DNA of 58,893 bases from Bacteroidota bacterium (GCA_027592755.1 JAQCLE010000013.1:1-58893), one strand, 5' to 3'. Positions 1-9,657 are shown, counted from the first letter of the stretch. Translations and numbers: made by a program. Notes: a model not told the origin generated them from the letters alone.

Positions 1-2
1 AA

Positions 3-67
3 CGTGGCAAACATTAAGCATTACGGGATATTGCAACTTTATTCATAAAGGTTCGGATGAGTGTGAT
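3..67. repeat. Left arm of a 65-bp terminal inverted repeat
   Basis: Bases 3-67 are the exact reverse complement of 58829-58893, with no mismatch; beyond base 67 the two sequences diverge completely. The arm overlaps the beginning of the first small ORF. It could be a true inverted repeat, the edge of a longer repeat at which assembly stopped, or a fold-back artefact of amplification or assembly. Confidence 0.95.
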
Positions 68-296
68 TTTATTTATAACCTTTAAGCGGCCATTAGCGGG
101 TGTTTTGGTAGTAGCTTTTGCAGCATTTCTTAAAGAATTCATAGATCTTGGGATTGTCTATTACTATGAGCCTATTCAGTTAAAATTTTGGATGGACTCA
201 TTCTTTGATGTCCTCACTGGATTTTTAGGCATAGGGGCCGGCTTCCTGGTACAACCTTACTTTATCAGACTAAAATTCTGGACTCCAACTAAATGA
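57..296 (+). CDS. Small membrane protein, probably lacking its N-terminus
   Basis: This 79-residue ORF has two hydrophobic segments (about residues 3-23 and 50-65) separated by an acidic, aromatic stretch containing KEFIDLG and a later DSFFDVLTG. The spacing (a KE-x2-D-x-G, then D-x3-D, then Gly-rich) loosely recalls small VanZ/DUF2279-like membrane proteins, which normally have another membrane helix before the first Met seen here. The frame is closed by TAA at 15-17, inside the terminal repeat, so the N-terminal part may have been lost at the repeat junction. Function is unknown and the family resemblance is only suggestive. Confidence 0.5.
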   Translation: MSVILFITFKRPLAGVLVVAFAAFLKEFIDLGIVYYYEPIQLKFWMDSFFDVLTGFLGIGAGFLVQPYFIRLKFWTPTK

Positions 297-353
297 GAGA
301 TTAAGGCATAATAAATTTCTGAATGAATAGTTTAAAAGAGAAAATAGCCAGCT

Positions 354-1463
354 ATGCGTTCACTCATTTTGCTCCTAATTGTAATTGTCTTTGATACTCA
401 TGCTTCTGACACACTGAGGCTTAATCAGGCTATTAAGCTCAAAAAGGTTGATGTCTTAGCGAAAGCTAATGGTGGTTTAGGTGAAGACGTGTTGAATCTG
501 CTCATCACGAATAATCTTCGGACAACATTAGTAGTGCAATTTGACCCTGGTATGCAGTTTCAATCTGAAAATAAGGCGGTTCAGGATCTGATAATCTTCG
601 AGGACGAAATCATTACCCTTGGCCCAAAAGAACAAAAAGAGTTGAATTTTTATGCAGCGTGTACACAGCTATCCAATTTTAGCCCGGGTGCCACGGATCT
701 ATACAGAGTAGCTTCTCCAGCAGAATCAATATTGGGTGAGGTGGCTGACATAATTTGCAGGAATGATTTCAAAAATTCCACCGCCCAAGCTGCAGTATGG
801 GCAGTAACCAATAATTATCCAACGGAGAACCTTCATAATGGAGATAATGTGGATGTTACGTGGGAATTGGCTACTCTGATTGCCAGGAACAAGAGCTTAC
901 AACTTCCAGAACGGGAGCAATTCTTCAGTAACCCACTGCCGTTTAGAAGGATTGTATATTCTGCCAGAAAAGATCTGGTATATCATGCACCAGAACCATT
1001 TAAAGGAACACTGGGTATTTTTTCTAGCGATGGTGTCTTAGTCAGGGAGTATTTCAATGACAAGCCATATGAAAGTGGGCTCCATTTTTATTCTGTTGGC
1101 ATAAACAATATCGTGGAAGAAAATGAACAATATACTGTCCGTTTAACCGGTACAAACGGAGAACTTTTGGTTGAGCAAATTTTAGACCCTAATGAGCCCT
1201 TTGTTCCAGCTAAAGAAAGAATATTATCAGTCAACTTCGAATATGCGATCAGAAAAAGTGGGCAGTACAATCTTGCTGTTTTTGATGACAAGGATAACCT
1301 TGTCGAGTACATCTATATAAATCGACAATTAACTCCGGGATATCGTCCGGCCAGGTTCGAATTTATTTACCAGGATAGTATTATTCCATTCTTTGTTTTT
1401 AAAATTATCAATACTGAGGGGGAGATATTCCACGATCAGAAAATCCCAACAAACAAGAGGTAG
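354..1463 (+). CDS. Secreted protein of unknown function
   Basis: The 369-residue product begins with a signal peptide (hydrophobic core LILLLIVIVF, probable cleavage after THAS at about residue 18), so it is exported. The first part (residues 20-155) is mixed alpha/beta, with two cysteines near positions 103 and 135 that could form a disulfide. The rest (residues 190-365) is rich in beta strands, with phrases such as GTLGIFSSDG, YTVRLTG and YNLAVFDDKDN typical of Ig-like or jelly-roll domains. No catalytic motif is visible and I do not recognise the family. There is no type IX sorting domain at the C-terminus. The next gene follows after 82 bases on the same strand and is also exported. Confidence 0.8.
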   Translation: MRSLILLLIVIVFDTHASDTLRLNQAIKLKKVDVLAKANGGLGEDVLNLLITNNLRTTLVVQFDPGMQFQSENKAVQDLIIFEDEIITLGPKEQKELNFYAACTQLSNFSPGATDLYRVASPAESILGEVADIICRNDFKNSTAQAAVWAVTNNYPTENLHNGDNVDVTWELATLIARNKSLQLPEREQFFSNPLPFRRIVYSARKDLVYHAPEPFKGTLGIFSSDGVLVREYFNDKPYESGLHFYSVGINNIVEENEQYTVRLTGTNGELLVEQILDPNEPFVPAKERILSVNFEYAIRKSGQYNLAVFDDKDNLVEYIYINRQLTPGYRPARFEFIYQDSIIPFFVFKIINTEGEIFHDQKIPTNKR

Positions 1464-1545
1464 TGAAGGCTTTATTTGAATTTCCTTTATTATAAAGCAA
1501 ACTGGAATTACATTTCATGTATTGTCCAAAATCTAAACTGAAAAA

Positions 1546-3516
1546 ATGAAAAGTCTATCCATATTCATCGTGGTGATCGTTTACTCCATCTCCGCTTATC
1601 CTCAAGGTGATAAACTGGTCGTGGACCCTTCCTCATTGACCCTGGAAGTTGGAGAAAAAGCTAAGGTGAATGTTTCGGTTGTTGACAAAAAAGGAGCAAA
1701 TACCAACAGGGAAGTCCGGATTTTTTCACGTGATGGCCGCAATGTTGATGTCGACGATGATAACAATGTTACAGCCTTAAAGCCAGGCAACCACAGCTTG
1801 TTGATCATCAGTCCGCCAGCCAATAACAACGATGAACGTTTGAGACTGGAGTATGCGGTCAGCATCAAATTCCCGGAGATTGCAAGGATTGCTTTGGACA
1901 AGGTGCCTGATAAAATTTATGTAGGCACGACCGTCAGACTTGATTTTAAGGTGTATGATCGGACTGGCACATTGAGAACGGAGGAAGGGGTAACACTCAC
2001 TTCGGATGACAAGTCCTCTGTTGACCAATACTACAATTTAACTGCTTTGAAAGCAGGCACAACGACCATTACTGCGAGAATAGGTGAGATTACCAATACA
2101 ATCAAGATTGCGGTAAAGGACAATCCGGTGGTTTCTGTAGGGCTTGAATCAGATATGATAGAAGCAAGGACGGGAGACGTTTTTCATTTTAATGCAAATG
2201 CCCTGGACGCTAAAGGAAAACCTATTGAAGATGCGCCTGTCACCTATACGTTTTCAGGTGGGGCTTATGATATTTCATCCAGTGCTTCTGGTTTGATCAA
2301 ACAAGATGGGAGGTTTGTAGCTGAGGAAGCAGGATTATATACCGTTACTGCTTCATGCGGGCAAGTAACCACCCGGATGACTATAAATGCTGTTGCAAGG
2401 GATATTGAAAGAGATGTCAAGTTAATGGGTCATGGAAGTGTAGGGGACAGGCATACTTCTGATTTCTGGATTTGGGAAGGTGCAGATGGTCGGGATTATG
2501 CAGTTACCGGAACATGGGGTGCCGATGGCACCGCCTATTTCTGGGATGTGACCAATCCAGCGAATATTACAAAAATTGACAGCATTCAGGTAGACGCAAG
2601 AACAGTTAACGACGTTAAAATATCGGAAGATGGCAAGCTATGTGTTATTAGCCGGGAAGGCGCTTCGAACCGAAAAAATGGCATTGTAATTTTAGATGTT
2701 TCGGATCCTAGGGATGTATCAGTAATTTCAACCTTTACAGAGAACCTGACTGGGGGAGTTCATAATCTTTTCATTTACAAGAATCATGTTTATGCGCTAA
2801 GCAATGGCGAGCGGTATTATGTCATCAATATTGAGAATCCTTTAGAGCCTCGCATTGTTGGCAAGTTTGAACTTGATACTCCCGGACATTCAATTCACGA
2901 TGTCTGGATTGAAGATGGTATTGCTTATAGTTCAAACTGGCAGGATGGCGTTCAATTGGTAGATGTTGGAAATGGTATTGCCGGAGGGTCACCTGAAAAT
3001 CCGGTACAGTTTGCGAGCTATGCCTACCCAAGTGCGGCGCATCATGCCACCTTCCCTTACAATAGCAAGGACACAGGTAAATCATATGTGATTTTAGGAG
3101 ATGAAATTTTTCCTTATGGCTTTAATCTTAATGGACCAAACACGGCGGCAGGGTTCCTTCATTTTGTTGATTTCACAGACCTCGATAATCCTGAAGAAAT
3201 TGCCAGGTTTGAAGTGCCAGGCGCTGGCTCACACAATTATTGGGTCGATGGTGATTTGCTCTATACTGCTTTTTACAATGGCGGGATACGGGTAGTGGAT
3301 ATTAGCGGTGAATTGATGGGTGACTTGGGAAAGCAGGGCCGGGAGATTGGCTTCATTATACCGAGTGATCCTGAGGGTTATGTGCCAAATGCACCTTTTG
3401 CCTGGGGAGCGCAATTGCATAAAGGAACAATATTTTATAGTGACTGGAACAGCGGTTTGTGGGCCGCAAAGGTGGTGCCGGAAGTGATGGATGACGTTCA
3501 GGTAGAAACCAGATAA
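1546..3516 (+). CDS. Exported Ig-like plus LVIVD beta-propeller protein
   Basis: The 656-residue product has a signal peptide (cleavage near SAYPQG, about residue 20). Residues 22-285 hold about three bacterial Ig-like (Big2-type) modules; typical phrases are VDPSSLTLEVGEKAKV and ALKAGTTTITARIG. Residues 290-645 form a propeller of LVIVD-type repeats: WDVTNPANITKIDS, ILDVSDPRDVSVIS, YVINIENPLEPRIVG and VQLVDVGN recur with blade-length spacing, and several blades carry an H-N/D-x-W/F motif such as GSHNYWVDGD. LVIVD proteins are cell-surface or periplasmic and their ligands are mostly unknown. The next gene, 43 bases on, is another exported propeller, so the two may be co-transcribed and act together. 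No enzymatic motif is seen. Confidence 0.88.
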   Translation: MKSLSIFIVVIVYSISAYPQGDKLVVDPSSLTLEVGEKAKVNVSVVDKKGANTNREVRIFSRDGRNVDVDDDNNVTALKPGNHSLLIISPPANNNDERLRLEYAVSIKFPEIARIALDKVPDKIYVGTTVRLDFKVYDRTGTLRTEEGVTLTSDDKSSVDQYYNLTALKAGTTTITARIGEITNTIKIAVKDNPVVSVGLESDMIEARTGDVFHFNANALDAKGKPIEDAPVTYTFSGGAYDISSSASGLIKQDGRFVAEEAGLYTVTASCGQVTTRMTINAVARDIERDVKLMGHGSVGDRHTSDFWIWEGADGRDYAVTGTWGADGTAYFWDVTNPANITKIDSIQVDARTVNDVKISEDGKLCVISREGASNRKNGIVILDVSDPRDVSVISTFTENLTGGVHNLFIYKNHVYALSNGERYYVINIENPLEPRIVGKFELDTPGHSIHDVWIEDGIAYSSNWQDGVQLVDVGNGIAGGSPENPVQFASYAYPSAAHHATFPYNSKDTGKSYVILGDEIFPYGFNLNGPNTAAGFLHFVDFTDLDNPEEIARFEVPGAGSHNYWVDGDLLYTAFYNGGIRVVDISGELMGDLGKQGREIGFIIPSDPEGYVPNAPFAWGAQLHKGTIFYSDWNSGLWAAKVVPEVMDDVQVETR

Positions 3517-3559
3517 TTATTATTTGTTAAATTTTGATGGTTAATTTTTGAGACTGTTT

Positions 3560-4675
3560 ATGAGGTTCATTGTAGCGATAATTTTAGGATACTCTATTAC
3601 CGTAAATGCCCTGGCGCAGGATTATTATGTGTACGTCACAGCTGAGTCTGAAGATGAAGTGGCTGTGGTGAAATTTGACGGTGAGAAAGCTGAAACCATT
3701 AAGCGTATTCCAGTAGGAGTTTGGCCCGCCGAGATAGAAGGGCCGCATGGGATTACGGTTGACCCGAATGGAAAATATTGGTACCTCTCATTGGCGCATG
3801 GAAATCCTTTCGGTACGCTTTATAAATTCGAAACGGAGACGGATAAACTGGTTGGAAAAACCACGTTAGGACTTTTTCCTGCCACAATGCAAATTTCGAC
3901 AGCTACAGGTCTGCTGTATTGTGTGAATTTCAACCTCCACGGTGATATGGTTCCAAGCTCAGTTTCGGTGGTTGATCCTGAGAGTATGACAGAACTCAAG
4001 AGAATAACCACAGGCACAATGCCCCACGGCTCACGAATTTCATCGGATGGATTAAGACATTACTCCGTTGCCATGATGAGTGGGGAACTCTTTGAAATCA
4101 ATACCCTTGACCTTGAGGTAAGCAGAAAACTTGACCTCGACCTGGATGATACATCTATGGATGGCATGGCTACAGTGGATCATTCAAAAATGGACCACAA
4201 CAAGATGGATCATGGTGCCATGAAACACTCCAAAGTGAAGCCGACCTGGGTAATTCCACACCCGGTTTGGGATAAGGTTTATGTTGCGGGAAATGGAAGT
4301 AACGAGATTCTTGAAATTGACCTGGATAAGTGGAAAATATCTAACCGATTTTCAGGCGATAAAGGACCATATAATGTTGAGATTACCCCTGATGGCAATA
4401 AAATGGTTGTGACCTATAAAACTGCTGCAAAGACCGGAATTTGGGACCTGAATACCGGAAAGGAGCTGGCCCGGCTTGACAATAATCGTCGAGTTTCCCA
4501 TGGCGTAGCCATTTCCTCTGATAGTAAATACGCCTTCGTATCAGTTGAAGGGGTGGGAGGCGAACCAGGTTCAGTAGATGTAATTGACCTTGAAAAATTG
4601 AAAATTGTTGATACTGCCGAGTTGGGGAAACAGGCTGGTGGCATCTACTTCTGGAAAATGGAGGGAGGTAATTGA
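3560..4675 (+). CDS. Exported YVTN beta-propeller with His/Met-rich insert
   Basis: I start at ATG 3560 because it gives a clean signal peptide ending ALA-QD; an in-frame TTG at 3548 adds only four residues. The 371-residue product is a seven-bladed YVTN/YncE-like propeller, shown by repeats such as YVTAESEDEVAVV, PHGITVDPNGKYWYLS, PYNVEITPDGNKMVV and SHGVAISSDSKYAFVS. At about residues 200-225 one loop carries a run of MDH, DHSKM and DHNKM motifs (six Met and five His), like the copper- or silver-binding tracts of periplasmic metal-resistance proteins. Family members often surround redox or metal enzymes. Metal binding is an inference from this loop only. Confidence 0.88.
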   Translation: MRFIVAIILGYSITVNALAQDYYVYVTAESEDEVAVVKFDGEKAETIKRIPVGVWPAEIEGPHGITVDPNGKYWYLSLAHGNPFGTLYKFETETDKLVGKTTLGLFPATMQISTATGLLYCVNFNLHGDMVPSSVSVVDPESMTELKRITTGTMPHGSRISSDGLRHYSVAMMSGELFEINTLDLEVSRKLDLDLDDTSMDGMATVDHSKMDHNKMDHGAMKHSKVKPTWVIPHPVWDKVYVAGNGSNEILEIDLDKWKISNRFSGDKGPYNVEITPDGNKMVVTYKTAAKTGIWDLNTGKELARLDNNRRVSHGVAISSDSKYAFVSVEGVGGEPGSVDVIDLEKLKIVDTAELGKQAGGIYFWKMEGGN

Positions 4676-4703
4676 AACTTCGAGCTCGATGTGATTCCTC
4701 ATA

Positions 4704-5657
4704 TCATAATTGTATACTTTCCTTTTCAAGATAATGTTTCACGGCCTCCTGAACGGCTTGCAGGGAACTGTATCGCGGGTTATAATTCAATAATCTCTTC
4801 GCTTTTGCAATGCTCGCATTTGGGCTGTGTGCAATGTGATCCCAGGTCAATTCTGCATCTTTGTGGCTCGCCGTTTTTACCCATTCCTGCCAAGGTTGAA
4901 AATTGAGCTTTGCTTCCAGGCCAAACCATTTAGCCATGGCCATGGCATACCCATTCAAGGTAAGTGCCTGATCTGAAACAACATGAAAACTTTCTCCTAT
5001 TGAATTTTGCCAGTGATTTATAGCGCATACCAAAGCCTGGGCAACATCATCGGCATGAACGTGATGAACTGTTTCCATTCCAAGGTTGGGCAACAGAATT
5101 TCCTCTCCTTTGGCCAATCGTTTAAAGATTTCCGGATTTAAATTACCAGCAGGATTTATTGGAAGCCAACCGGGTCCGGTAATATGACCTGGATGCAAGA
5201 TGGTGGCCGGGAAACCATGCTGCCTACAGATTGATAACAGATATGATTCGATTCTTGCCTTATTAGTACCATAGGTGCCAAATGGTTTGCGTCTTTGGCT
5301 TTCCAAAGTGGGAACCTGTTCACTATGGCCATGCACCCATATCGTACCACAGTGGATGAAATGTTGGATCTCACCCATAAGTGCTTCTGCCAGCATAGCG
5401 GTACTTTCAGGTGTAAAACAAATCAGATCAATTACAACGTCTCCTTTTAATTCCTTGATTTTCAAGCCAAAATCACCATGTTCTTCGGCTTTTGATCGGT
5501 CGATGGTAATATTTTTGACCGATTTCCAAGCTGCGTGATTGCTGTATGGTTCTCTATTTTGGCGGCTAATACAAATAACTTCATGGCCTGCTATTACCAA
5601 TCGTGGAACCAGGTAGGTGCCGATGTGACCTGTGCCTCCAATAACAATTACTTTCAT
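4704..5657 (-). CDS. NAD-dependent epimerase/dehydratase family protein
   Basis: The 317-residue protein opens with a Rossmann fold whose GGTGHIG motif (residues 7-13) binds NAD(P). A YGTNK pentad (about residues 130-134) matches the YxxxK catalytic pair of extended short-chain dehydrogenases. Residues 165-300 form the substrate domain, with AGNLNPEIF and HVHADDVAQAL typical of the RmlD/WcaG-like branch. The substrate, perhaps a nucleotide sugar, cannot be read from the sequence. It is convergent with the YVTN gene (28 bases apart). Confidence 0.85.
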   Translation of the reverse strand: MKVIVIGGTGHIGTYLVPRLVIAGHEVICISRQNREPYSNHAAWKSVKNITIDRSKAEEHGDFGLKIKELKGDVVIDLICFTPESTAMLAEALMGEIQHFIHCGTIWVHGHSEQVPTLESQRRKPFGTYGTNKARIESYLLSICRQHGFPATILHPGHITGPGWLPINPAGNLNPEIFKRLAKGEEILLPNLGMETVHHVHADDVAQALVCAINHWQNSIGESFHVVSDQALTLNGYAMAMAKWFGLEAKLNFQPWQEWVKTASHKDAELTWDHIAHSPNASIAKAKRLLNYNPRYSSLQAVQEAVKHYLEKESIQL

Positions 5658-5679
5658 TTATTTGTCATTACATAATGAG

Positions 5680-5811
5680 TCAATAGTTTTCAGTACCTCT
5701 GTAATATCCAAACAAATTCTCCAACGTCTTAAGATCGAAATTCAATAGCCGCAAACGGTTCACATATGCAGCTGTGCGACCTTTTTTGGGAGCACTGATC
5801 AACATATGCAT
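5680..5811 (-). CDS. Short unidentified ORF or gene remnant (43 aa)
   Basis: A 43-codon frame lies between the DUF6090 gene and the epimerase. It begins with ATG-CAT-ATG and is open upstream to a TGA at 5845-5847. The product is basic, with a mixed polar and hydrophobic make-up (APKKGRTAAYVNRLRLL, then FDLKTLENLFGYYRG), and looks more like the C-terminal end of a folded protein than random sequence. It could be a real small gene, a decayed gene end or chance. Confidence 0.25.
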   Translation of the reverse strand: MHMLISAPKKGRTAAYVNRLRLLNFDLKTLENLFGYYRGTENY

Positions 5812-5824
5812 TGTTGGAGATTTT

Positions 5825-6505
5825 TTAATCGCCCAAACTTTTATTCACATTTATTATCAATTCATCTGTTTGATCAATCAACTCTTGATTAAAGCCAATT
5901 AATGCTGATTTCCATGCTCGGCGATTGTAAATCCAGTTAATAAATTCTTGATTATTTTGAAGACCGCAATAGTTATTGGGCACTGTCTCATATTGACTAA
6001 TTGCTCTGAAATATTTATCAAATAAGCCTTGTAATACTCCAAATCGCTGCAAGGCGATATCTTTTATAGAATTTACAAAACGTGGATAGGTCGTTTCGAA
6101 TAATTGTATAATCTGGATTCTCAGTGATTCCGATTGTATAATGTCAAAACCACTTGACTTTAGTCTTTGATATGCCGATGTAGAAACGGTAAACTGTTCA
6201 AGATGCATTAGCTTTCTAAAGTGAAAAGGTAAAGAATCATTGTATGGCTTTTTATTTTCTAAATGATCTAAAATCAAGTCAATACTCATAGTTATATCTT
6301 TTTGCTCATTTATGTTTTGGTTAAAAGCTTTAATATTTGAATTGAGATTTAACTTTACCTGCAATTCAATTTCTTGTTTGTAGATCTTTCTTTGCTCATT
6401 CCAATTGTTCAATGCAAATGCCATCTGAATACCCACCACAACTACTAGGGTTTCTATTCCATATTTATACCATTCTGATTTTAAATGTTTAATAAGCTTT
6501 TTCAT
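5825..6505 (-). CDS. DUF6090 family membrane-anchored protein
   Basis: The 226-residue protein has the usual DUF6090 start: a short basic segment (KKLIKHLKSEWYKYG), one membrane helix (residues 16-35, ETLVVVVGIQMAFALNNW) and the NNWNE sequence directly after it. The rest is a helical, largely extracytoplasmic domain with heptad-like stretches. The family is common in marine Bacteroidota, often in several copies, and its function is not known. The gene stands alone here. Confidence 0.85.
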   Translation of the reverse strand: MKKLIKHLKSEWYKYGIETLVVVVGIQMAFALNNWNEQRKIYKQEIELQVKLNLNSNIKAFNQNINEQKDITMSIDLILDHLENKKPYNDSLPFHFRKLMHLEQFTVSTSAYQRLKSSGFDIIQSESLRIQIIQLFETTYPRFVNSIKDIALQRFGVLQGLFDKYFRAISQYETVPNNYCGLQNNQEFINWIYNRRAWKSALIGFNQELIDQTDELIINVNKSLGD

Positions 6506-6670
6506 AATTTATAATATATAACCATTATGTCTGTACGAATCTAATGGATTTTTAATAGCAGCCAGGGCACTGGTCGCCAGTTGCGTAGAATTTCTGTTGT
6601 CTTGTTGGATGAAAGCCAAAGAAATATTTTCTCCTTTACATCAGAATGATATCAGGTCTATCTTTAACCC

Positions 6671-7177
6671 ATGAAAATCGGCTTGATATCGGACACCCAT
6701 AGCTTTCTCGACGAATCCGTTTTTCATCATTTTGAATCCTGCGACCAGGTATGGCATGCTGGAGATATCGGTAATTTGGAAGTAGCCCAAAAACTAGAAG
6801 ATTTTAAGCCATTCAGAGCTGTTTTTGGAAACATCGATGGTGGTAAACTAAGGATTATGTATCCGGCTCGCCAGGAATTTGAAATTGAGGGTTTGAAAGT
6901 TTGGATGACCCACATTGGAGGAAGCCCACCCAGGTACAATCGGCAAGTGCTGCCCGCACTAAAAGCACAACCACCTGACATCTTTATTTGCGGACATTCC
7001 CACATCCTTAAGGTAATGACCGACAAGAAGCTTAACAACATGCTTTATCTAAATCCTGGAGCGGCAGGACGTCAGGGATTCCACCTGGTAAGAACGCTCA
7101 TCAGATTTGATGTCAGCGAAGGAAAGGTATCACAAATGCAGGTCATCGAACTTGGGGACCGATCGGCCAGAGTATGA
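6671..7177 (+). CDS. YfcE/MJ0936-type metallophosphoesterase
   Basis: The 168-residue protein shows the calcineurin-like set of metal ligands in order: SDTHS (residues 7-11), HAGDIGN (residues 30-36), GNIDG (about residues 54-58), CGHSHI (about residues 107-112) and LNPGAAG. Length and the NPGS-like ending fit the YfcE/MJ0936 family of small manganese-dependent phosphodiesterases. The cellular substrate is not known. The start follows a TATCTTTA box (one mismatch to TAnnTTTG) ending at 6666, so the transcript may be almost leaderless. Confidence 0.9.
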   Translation: MKIGLISDTHSFLDESVFHHFESCDQVWHAGDIGNLEVAQKLEDFKPFRAVFGNIDGGKLRIMYPARQEFEIEGLKVWMTHIGGSPPRYNRQVLPALKAQPPDIFICGHSHILKVMTDKKLNNMLYLNPGAAGRQGFHLVRTLIRFDVSEGKVSQMQVIELGDRSARV

Positions 7178-7221
7178 TAAAAAGTCTTTTCTATCTATCT
7201 TAGGACGAAACAACTTGCTAA

Positions 7222-9657
7222 ATGCAAATCATAAGATTCGTGTTGATTTTTGCCATTACGCTGTCTATTACAATTGCGTTCAATTCCAGAATGACAATTG
7301 GAGATAGCCCGGCGCCTCCTTTGGGTAAATTTTTTAATCCTTTTGGCGGCTTTTGGCAGAACAGTGAAAAGGAAGCTATCAGTGCTTCATCTCTGCTCGA
7401 GTTGGATGGGCTTAAGGATGAAGTTACCGTTCAGTTTGACGAGTACCTGATTCCGCATATTTTCGCTCAAAATGATGAAGACCTGTATTTCACCCAGGGC
7501 TATGTAGCTGCATTTCATAGGTTGTGGCAGATGGACTTTCTTCGTTACGTAGCAGCCGGCCAGGTGTCAGAAATATTGGGCGAAACAGCTCTGAATTTTG
7601 ACAGAGAAAAAAGAAGAAAAGGTTTGTCTTATGGTGCCCGGAAAAAGCTTGAAGATGTTGAACAGGATCCTTTCTTTCGTGCCATGCTTCAAGCCTATAC
7701 CAATGGTGTGAACGCCTATATCAATTCTATTGATTATGACGATTACCCGATAGAATACAAACTGCTTGATTATTCGCCGCAGCCATGGACTAATTTGAAG
7801 AGCTTCCTTGTAATAATGATGATGGCTGAGGATCTTTCCCTTGGGGAGTCTGATCTCGAAAATACAAATGCTTTAAAACTTTTTGGCCGTGAGGTTTTTG
7901 ATCTACTTTATCCCGAAAAACCACCACTCAACGATTTTGATCCCGTAATTCCATTTGGAACGAAGTTTAACTTTGAACCAGTAAAAATCTCACCGCCATT
8001 CAAACAGGAGGCTCTGGCATTCATTAACAGGGGAATATCCCAGCCAAACCCCGACAATGGCAGCAATAACTTCGCCGTAGGCGTATCTAAAACCGGGAAT
8101 GGATCCTTATTGGCCAATGAACCCGATTTGGCGCTCAATTTGCCTTCAATTTGGTACATAGCCCATCTTAACGCCCCGGGAGTGAATGTATTTGGTGCTA
8201 CTATTCCCGGCGTACCTGGGGTGATCGTTGGTCACAATGATTCAATCGCCTGGGGACTGACAAACGCAAAACGTGATTTGGTGGATTGGTATAAAATCGA
8301 ATTCAGGAATTCGAAAAGGGATGAATACCGTTACGATAATCAATGGCTTAAAACTGATAAAATTATTGAAGAAATAAGGGTTAGGGATGGATCAACCGCT
8401 TATGATACGATTATTTTCACACACCAGGGTCCGGTGGTTTATGATCAGAATTTTACTGGTTCCGGCGACCAGCTTGATCTGGCCATGCGGTGGGTCGCTC
8501 ATGATCCAACGGAAGAGTTAAAAACTGGTTATTACATTAACCGGGCTGATAATTATGAGGAATTCAAACAGGGGCTGGCTTATTGGGAGTCTCTTCCTCA
8601 GAATTTTGCTTTTGCAAATGTCAAAGGTGATGTAGGGCTTCATATTCCAGGGAAATTTCCGGTAAAATGGAAAGAGCAGGGCAAATTTATCCTTGATGGC
8701 ACAAGGTCAGAGAATGATTGGCAAGCCTACATTCCCGAAGAGCATGAATTAGATGTTTTTAATCCGCCGAGAGGATTTGTCAGTTCTGCGAACCAACATC
8801 CCGTTGATAGCACTTATCCCTATTATACCTACGACTATAATTTTGAGTACTATCGCGGTCGTAGGGTGAACGACAGGTTGAAGATCCTCAATGCGGTAAC
8901 CGTCGAGGATATGATGAAATTACAAAACGATAATTTCAACTATCAGGCATTCGAAAGTTTGCCAATGATGTTGGATAGTTTGGATACAGCCAGTTTTAAT
9001 AGTCAAAAAGCTGAATTGCTTGGTCTACTTAAGAGCTGGGATTATTTTAATAATCCAGAGCTCAGGGTGCCATCGATATACGAGTTATGGTGGATTAAGC
9101 TATATCGCCTTCTGTGGGATGAGTTCGATAACAATGGGGTTTCATTGATGAGACCTGACATTTACAACACCATTCGCCTATTGAAGAACCCGGCTCATGA
9201 ATTTGTTGATATTCAGGCAACATCAGAAATTGAAACTATCAAAGATTTGTTTTTGATATCATTTAATCAGGCTGTCGACTCACTGAATATCTGGATGGAA
9301 AAAACAGGAAGTGAGGATTTTAAATGGTCGGACTTTAAGAATACCCGAATCACCCATTTATTACGGATACCTCAATTTGGCCGGGATCATATTCTCATTG
9401 GTGGGAATCGCAACATTGTAAATGCTGCCAGTGGAACTCATGGGCCTTCATGGAGAATGGTGGTTCAGCTGAACGGTGATGGGGTTAAAGCGTGGGGAGT
9501 ATATCCCGGAAGTCAGACAGGTAATCCCGGGAATATTAAGTATGGTGCAATGATCGAAGATTGGGCAAAGGGTAATTACCATCCAATGCTGTTTTCTACA
9601 CAGCAATTTGCGGATAATGACCAGATTATTTTGATTCAAACCTTAAAACCTCAATAG
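7222..9657 (+). CDS. Penicillin acylase family (S45) Ntn-hydrolase
   Basis: The 811-residue precursor has an N-terminal hydrophobic export signal and the S45 layout: alpha chain with QGYVAAFHRLWQMDF (about residues 90-106), then the autoproteolysis site in NGSNNFAV, where Ser281 becomes the N-terminal nucleophile of the beta chain. LLANEPDLALNLPSIWY and PGVPGVIVGHNDSIAWGLTNA follow as in the family, and the beta chain closes with ASGTHGPSWRMVVQL. Substrates in this family include beta-lactams, acyl-homoserine lactones and other N-acyl amides; which one applies cannot be told here. A small membrane-protein gene follows one base after the stop. Confidence 0.9.
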   Translation: MQIIRFVLIFAITLSITIAFNSRMTIGDSPAPPLGKFFNPFGGFWQNSEKEAISASSLLELDGLKDEVTVQFDEYLIPHIFAQNDEDLYFTQGYVAAFHRLWQMDFLRYVAAGQVSEILGETALNFDREKRRKGLSYGARKKLEDVEQDPFFRAMLQAYTNGVNAYINSIDYDDYPIEYKLLDYSPQPWTNLKSFLVIMMMAEDLSLGESDLENTNALKLFGREVFDLLYPEKPPLNDFDPVIPFGTKFNFEPVKISPPFKQEALAFINRGISQPNPDNGSNNFAVGVSKTGNGSLLANEPDLALNLPSIWYIAHLNAPGVNVFGATIPGVPGVIVGHNDSIAWGLTNAKRDLVDWYKIEFRNSKRDEYRYDNQWLKTDKIIEEIRVRDGSTAYDTIIFTHQGPVVYDQNFTGSGDQLDLAMRWVAHDPTEELKTGYYINRADNYEEFKQGLAYWESLPQNFAFANVKGDVGLHIPGKFPVKWKEQGKFILDGTRSENDWQAYIPEEHELDVFNPPRGFVSSANQHPVDSTYPYYTYDYNFEYYRGRRVNDRLKILNAVTVEDMMKLQNDNFNYQAFESLPMMLDSLDTASFNSQKAELLGLLKSWDYFNNPELRVPSIYELWWIKLYRLLWDEFDNNGVSLMRPDIYNTIRLLKNPAHEFVDIQATSEIETIKDLFLISFNQAVDSLNIWMEKTGSEDFKWSDFKNTRITHLLRIPQFGRDHILIGGNRNIVNAASGTHGPSWRMVVQLNGDGVKAWGVYPGSQTGNPGNIKYGAMIEDWAKGNYHPMLFSTQQFADNDQIILIQTLKPQ

